Part shown: positions 60,547-64,000 of the stretch, piece after piece
Position numbering within the stretch: position 1 is the stretch's first letter
How the letters are laid out: every line of letters begins with the position of its first letter
Assembly: GCA_019456255.1 (NCBI GenBank)
Contig: VRUG01000005.1
Location: 62,001-126,000 of the forward strand
Source: Planctomycetota bacterium
GTDB taxonomy: Bacteria > Planctomycetota > Phycisphaerae > Sedimentisphaerales > Anaerobacaceae
Reading direction: 5' to 3'
Length of the DNA: 64,000 nucleotides
The notes under the pieces: generated by a model
Told to the model about the DNA's origin: nothing
What the model saw: only the letters and a program-made list of their open reading frames with translations
Databases searched by the model: none
Translations under genes and position numbers: made by a program

Positions 60547-61266
60547 TTAACCGGCGAATATGGCTGAACCGATACGCAGTATTGTCGCACCTTCTTCAAT
60601 TGCGATTTCGTAGTCTGAGCTCATGCCCATACTCAACTCAGTGAACCGCGGTCCTCCGATTTTCTCGCCTCTAATCTCAGCAAACAGTTCTCTGGCACGG
60701 ACAAAGCATGACCTTATTACGTCCTTGTCGCGAGTCAAAGGTGCCATTGTCATCAGGCCAATCAAATTAATATTCGGAAAAGACTCTATTTGCTCTGCCA
60801 GATGTATTGCCGCTCCGACAGGGACGCCGTATTTCTGAGGTTCCTGGGAGGTGTTGACCTGCATAAGGACATTTTGCGAGATGTCCATTTTTGCAGCATT
60901 AGCGTTTATTTCTTCAGCCAGTCTAAGCGTATCGACGGAATGAATTAGCGACGCGATGTCTAAAGCCTGCCTCACCTTGTTTCGTTGGAGATGCCCTATC
61001 ATGTGCCAGGTGACCTTTTCCGGCAGGTCCTCATCTTTTGCCTGGTCCAAAAACTCATCTACCTGCGCGGCAACCTTTTTAAGCTGTTGGATGCGATTTT
61101 CGCCAAGATCCGTAAAGCCCAAACGGATAATTTCTTTTATGTTTTTAATAGTTGTCGATTTAGTGACAACTATTAGTTTAATCCTCTTCGGGTCCCTGTC
61201 GGCACGTTCACAGGCAGATTTAATTACCTCTCTTACTCGTTCAATTCTTTCCGAAAGTTTTGCCAT
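60547..61266 (-). CDS. YggS-family PLP homeostasis protein
   Basis: 239 residues. The PLP lysine is in LIVVTKSTTIKNI; GENRIQQ, WHMIGHLQRNKV, VNTSQEPQKYGV, LMTMAPL, LSMGMSSDYEIAIEEGATILRIGSAIFAG are all diagnostic. It binds pyridoxal phosphate and buffers B6 levels. It stands as a single gene. Confidence 0.95.
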   Translation of the reverse strand: MAKLSERIERVREVIKSACERADRDPKRIKLIVVTKSTTIKNIKEIIRLGFTDLGENRIQQLKKVAAQVDEFLDQAKDEDLPEKVTWHMIGHLQRNKVRQALDIASLIHSVDTLRLAEEINANAAKMDISQNVLMQVNTSQEPQKYGVPVGAAIHLAEQIESFPNINLIGLMTMAPLTRDKDVIRSCFVRARELFAEIRGEKIGGPRFTELSMGMSSDYEIAIEEGATILRIGSAIFAG

Positions 61267-61362
61267 AAGTAATTATCGTGCCATTAAATTTCTATTCTGA
61301 ATCTACCTAAAACGAAAGCGTGTTTAAGTTATCAACTTATACATATTTTTGCCAGTTAAAAT

Positions 61363-62457
61363 TTAGGGTAAAAATTTCGATGTATTTCTTAGCTTAGCAG
61401 GCAGATATTTATTTACGACGAAATCCAGGCCGTGTTTCGCAAATGCCTGCTGCTCGACACGGACACCCATCTTCAGCATCTGGTTGATAGCTTTTTGCCA
61501 GGGCTTATGATGTTTCACAAACGGGTCGTTCTTGAGGGCATCTTTGGCTCTTTTGATGTCGACCTCTTTTAAGGGGTGGGTCGGCAGGTCATAAGTTATG
61601 ATGTCCTGCGGTGTTACGCCGAGAAAATGTACCGATGGTACGCAGAAAAACCTGTTCAAATGGGCGGCGTTTCCTGAACCGACTTTCAATGTGCGGTAGA
61701 TGTTGAAATAGCCGTATGGGTCGCCATCGACGAATGCGTAAACAGGAACTTTCAGCGATTCAGCGAGTCTTCTGATAAAACGTCTGCATGCCCGGGTCGG
61801 TACTCCACCCATGTTAACCAAAATACTTTTCGTTTTTCCCCAGTAGTCATATTTGACCAGCCTTTGGAACATACCCGCGGTTTCAATAGCGAGGATGAAT
61901 TTTGCCTCGCCCTCGAATTTTAGATTTTCAACTTCTGTCGGGATGGAATATGCCCCTGAGCCGAACTTCGTACAATCGATTTTGATTTTGTTGCCCTTGT
62001 TATCAGTGTCAATAACTATCAGTTTTCCTGCGATGTCACCGCCTTTTTCTTCAGGTGTAAATCCTAACTGTTCGCGGTTCACGCCGAACATCGCCTCGAC
62101 ATCATCCATTATCGTATCGGATTCTGTTTGCTCACTAAAGCCCGCCTGTCCCCAGTTTTTCGATATGTAGTATGCCTCTCTTTTCGTGGCCATATCGTTG
62201 GTCTCTATTAGCTCTTTAGATAGTGACATCAGCTTGAGGCTCTGGGCGAAAGTCTTCACCGTATTTACTGTCAGGGTCCGCTGTTTATTTTTGCCGAGCA
62301 TCTCGAAATAGCCTGTCTTCGGATGATATTTTACGTTGCTTAGCGAGCGAATCGGCGTAACCATTGTGGGGCTTTTGCTCTTTAAGATCTTTGCATGTAT
62401 CTCTTTAGCGTTATCAGTTATTTTTTTCGTCACAGAAGAACTTTTTAATTTTGCCAT
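61363..62457 (-). CDS. Topoisomerase VI subunit A / Spo11-like protein
   Basis: 364 residues. The winged-helix part has the nucleophile region KREAYYISKNW, where one Tyr attacks DNA. The Toprim domain shows its acidic residues in ILAIETAGMFQRL and VYAFVDGDPYGYFNIYRTLK. These are TopVI-A/Spo11 hallmarks. The ATPase partner TopVI-B is not adjacent (yjbQ and argS lie upstream, yggS downstream). Members of this family occur in archaea, eukaryotes and a minority of bacteria, planctomycetes included. It would make double-strand breaks with 2-base overhangs if a partner exists. Confidence 0.92.
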   Translation of the reverse strand: MAKLKSSSVTKKITDNAKEIHAKILKSKSPTMVTPIRSLSNVKYHPKTGYFEMLGKNKQRTLTVNTVKTFAQSLKLMSLSKELIETNDMATKREAYYISKNWGQAGFSEQTESDTIMDDVEAMFGVNREQLGFTPEEKGGDIAGKLIVIDTDNKGNKIKIDCTKFGSGAYSIPTEVENLKFEGEAKFILAIETAGMFQRLVKYDYWGKTKSILVNMGGVPTRACRRFIRRLAESLKVPVYAFVDGDPYGYFNIYRTLKVGSGNAAHLNRFFCVPSVHFLGVTPQDIITYDLPTHPLKEVDIKRAKDALKNDPFVKHHKPWQKAINQMLKMGVRVEQQAFAKHGLDFVVNKYLPAKLRNTSKFLP

Positions 62458-62892
62458 TAAACCACTCCATGAAAAATCAATGTTATCGGCACACCTTACC
62501 GCAAAGATTATTGCATTTCAAGCTATTTCGTGTTAATATGATTCCGAGAATATATCAGAAATTGGCGTAAAAAAGGCAAAAAAACTGTTTTTTAGCTTGC
62601 AATTTATTGTAGTAAAGAGTATACTACTGTCGATAAGTAAGGGGGACGAAAATCCTTTGAAAAAAGCTTAGCTGGCAGGTTTTTTGTTGTTAGTTTTTTT
62701 CAGATATGCTTAGATGTGGGTGAGAATAGCTTGAGAAGTGAAAAAATACTGCCTATGGCAGTTTACTAAACCTCGGCGAGGCAGCGTGGCACATCGGTTT
62801 CCCCCCCAGCCGGTTCCACCACCTCGCCCTTTTTATGCGCAGAAAAATACCGTCAAATTAAAAAATAAAATCATAGTAAATGAAAGGGGATT
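62458..62892. other. Intergenic region with a GC-rich hairpin
   Basis: 435 bp. A short ORF at 62738-63067 is not credible (proline/arginine-rich, overlaps yjbQ on the other strand). GGCGAGG (62775-62781) and CCTCGCC (62822-62828) pair around a partly self-complementary insert and are followed by CTTTTT; this may be a terminator on the plus strand or a dispersed repeat. The C8 tract near 62801 is unusual. Confidence 0.5.
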
Positions 62893-63303
62893 CTATTCGC
62901 CCTTGATTTGTACCTTTACTTTTCTATTTCGCGGGCCGTCAAACTCGCAGAAAAAAATTCCCTGCCATGTCCCAAGATTTAACGTCCCATTATTTAATAA
63001 AATTTGCTGGCTTGTACCTATCAGCGAGCTTTTTACATGTGAGTCTGAATTGCCCTCGCAATGCTGATACCCTGATTTGTTTTGCGGAATAAGGTCCGCC
63101 AGCGTTAGCAAAATATCGTGCGGGACATCGGGGTCTGCGTTTTCATTTATCGTAATGCCTGCTGTTGTGTGCGGGCAGTAAACAATCACGTCGCCGTTAG
63201 AAATACCCGATTCAGAAACCACTGCATGTACCTGGCTTGTGATGTCAATCATCTGGTTGCGATCCTTGCTGTTGACACTAAAATCCATTTCGATGATTTT
63301 CAT
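62893..63303 (-). CDS. yjbQ: YjbQ/UPF0047 family protein
   Basis: 136 residues from the ATG at 63303 (MKIIEMDFSV), which follows GGAGAGGAC closely; the longer frame up to 63333 would overlap argS. HTTAGITINENADPDVPHDI, HCEGNSDSHVKSSLIGTS and WQGIFFCEFDGPRNRKVKVQI are the conserved segments. Some homologues have thiamin-phosphate-synthase activity; the true role is unclear. It lies 10 bp after argS. Confidence 0.93.
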   Translation of the reverse strand: MKIIEMDFSVNSKDRNQMIDITSQVHAVVSESGISNGDVIVYCPHTTAGITINENADPDVPHDILLTLADLIPQNKSGYQHCEGNSDSHVKSSLIGTSQQILLNNGTLNLGTWQGIFFCEFDGPRNRKVKVQIKGE

Positions 63304-63313
63304 TTGTCCTCTC

Positions 63314-64000
63314 CTACATCTGTTCGACGACATTGATTCCTAAAAGTTCATGTAGACCGTGCCCGATAGTTTTTGCCGTCAGGTCGCAAAGTAAAAGCCT
63401 TGTCGGTCTTTGAGCCTTGTCGGCTTTTAGTACCGGACAATTGGTATAAAAGGCGCTGAATTTCTGGGCCAGTTCATACAGGTAGCTTGTTAAAAAGTTC
63501 GGCTTATAGTCGGCGGCGGCTCCTTCGATGGCTTCGCCGTAACGGCAAAGATGCTTGGCCAAATCCAATTCAGTCGGGTCGGTTAGATTCAATTCGTTTA
63601 TGCCCGCCAGTTCGGTCTTAATGTCAACATCTTTACTTTGCGCCTTGCGCTCGATTGATTTGATTCTTGCGTAGGCATATTGCATGTACGGTGCGGTGTT
63701 GCCGTCCATTGCCAGCATCTTCTCGAAACTGAAAATATAGTCGCTGGTGCGGTTGTTGGAATAATCTGCGTATTTGACCGCTCCGATACCGACGGCATTT
63801 GCGATTTCCTCCTTTTTATCATCACTTAGCTCAGGATTTTTTTCGTTAACGACTTTCCGGGCTTTTCCTACTGCTTCTTCGAGCAGTTCCTTTAGCTTAA
63901 TGTTTTCCCCGCTTCTGGTTTTGAAAGGCTTACCGTCCTCGCCGAGAACGCTGCCGAAAGTAACGTGCTTTAAGTCGGCATCTTTTGACCACCCAGCCAT
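63314..64000 (-). CDS. argS: Arginyl-tRNA synthetase, C-terminal part (runs off right edge)
   Basis: The frame is open through base 64000, so the N-terminal half (with the HIGH motif) is outside. Visible are the catalytic-domain end (HVTFGSVLGEDGKPFKTRSGENIKLKELL), AVGIGAVKYADYSNNRTSDYIFSFEKML, and the DALR anticodon-binding domain with AQKFSAFYTNCPVL and RLLLCDLTAKTIGHGLHELLGI. Charging of tRNA-Arg. Confidence 0.95.
   Translation of the reverse strand: MAGWSKDADLKHVTFGSVLGEDGKPFKTRSGENIKLKELLEEAVGKARKVVNEKNPELSDDKKEEIANAVGIGAVKYADYSNNRTSDYIFSFEKMLAMDGNTAPYMQYAYARIKSIERKAQSKDVDIKTELAGINELNLTDPTELDLAKHLCRYGEAIEGAAADYKPNFLTSYLYELAQKFSAFYTNCPVLKADKAQRPTRLLLCDLTAKTIGHGLHELLGINVVEQM

Noticed and set aside
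62738-63067. 109-codon plus-strand frame
   Set aside because: Proline-rich start from the GC hairpin, then antisense to yjbQ.

Overview
The window reads as a chromosomal segment of an anaerobic, probably autotrophic or acetogenic bacterium, most likely a member of Planctomycetota (Phycisphaerae-like). That placement is inferred from a Tat-exported Gfo/Idh/MocA lipoprotein beside an exported sugar-isomerase-like lipoprotein, an archaeal-type topoisomerase VI A/Spo11 homologue, a lysine-repeat basic protein and a coiled-coil porin. No rRNA or marker-gene phylogeny was possible here.

Layout. 1-911: 5' part of an OLD/RecF-like ATPase, followed by about 800 bp of palindrome-rich non-coding DNA and a valine tRNA with an unusual anticodon loop. 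1862-4409: two exported sugar-metabolism proteins. 4678-6180: a TIR-like protein behind a good promoter. 6287-8954: small membrane protein, methyltransferase, cupin, CheW and a lipoprotein broken at a T8 tract, with several short dispersed palindromes between them.

9127-26728 (minus strand): a nearly complete carbonyl branch of the Wood-Ljungdahl pathway plus formate dehydrogenase. The reading order is nuoE-like, nuoF-like, fdhA, DUF3786, cooC/acsF, cooS/acsA, acsB, acsC, acsV (corrinoid reductive activator), cooC, acsD, acsE, then a FixJ-type response regulator. NAD-linked formate dehydrogenase supplies formate from CO2. AcsE moves the methyl group to the AcsCD corrinoid protein, CODH makes CO, and AcsB joins them to acetyl-CoA. 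The methyl-branch folate enzymes (fhs, folD, metF) are not in the window.

27097-29031: an NrfH-like tetraheme quinol dehydrogenase and an octaheme hydroxylamine-oxidoreductase-like cytochrome. The latter is broken by an exact 22-bp tandem duplication.

29431-44757 (plus strand): a tightly packed run of about 18 genes. It starts with an Rrf2 regulator behind a consensus promoter and continues with APS reductase, ATP sulfurylase (cysD, cysN with a decayed APS-kinase tail), an O-acetylhomoserine sulfhydrylase-like enzyme, a ThiS-like sulfur carrier with a masked C-terminus, its E1 enzyme, a JAMM protease, a sulfite reductase-TusA fusion and cysK. Molybdenum-cofactor genes follow (mobBA fusion, moeA, moaA, moaC, MOSC, mogA), then a half-size CHR transporter. 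This looks like sulfate-to-thiocarboxylate sulfur assimilation coupled to molybdopterin synthesis; the molybdenum cofactor would serve the formate dehydrogenase.

45104-48686: porin, LsrF/DhnA-type aldolase and a dehydrogenase with a leftover of a two-domain aldolase/dehydrogenase. 48745-48817: tRNA-Ala. 49016-54682: complete hypFCDEAB set for NiFe hydrogenase maturation, although no hydrogenase structural gene is present. 54686-64000: nadD, a 55-residue lysine-repeat protein, lysA, accC, accB, a PP2C-type phosphatase, yggS, a Spo11/TopoVI-A homologue, yjbQ and the 3' part of argS.
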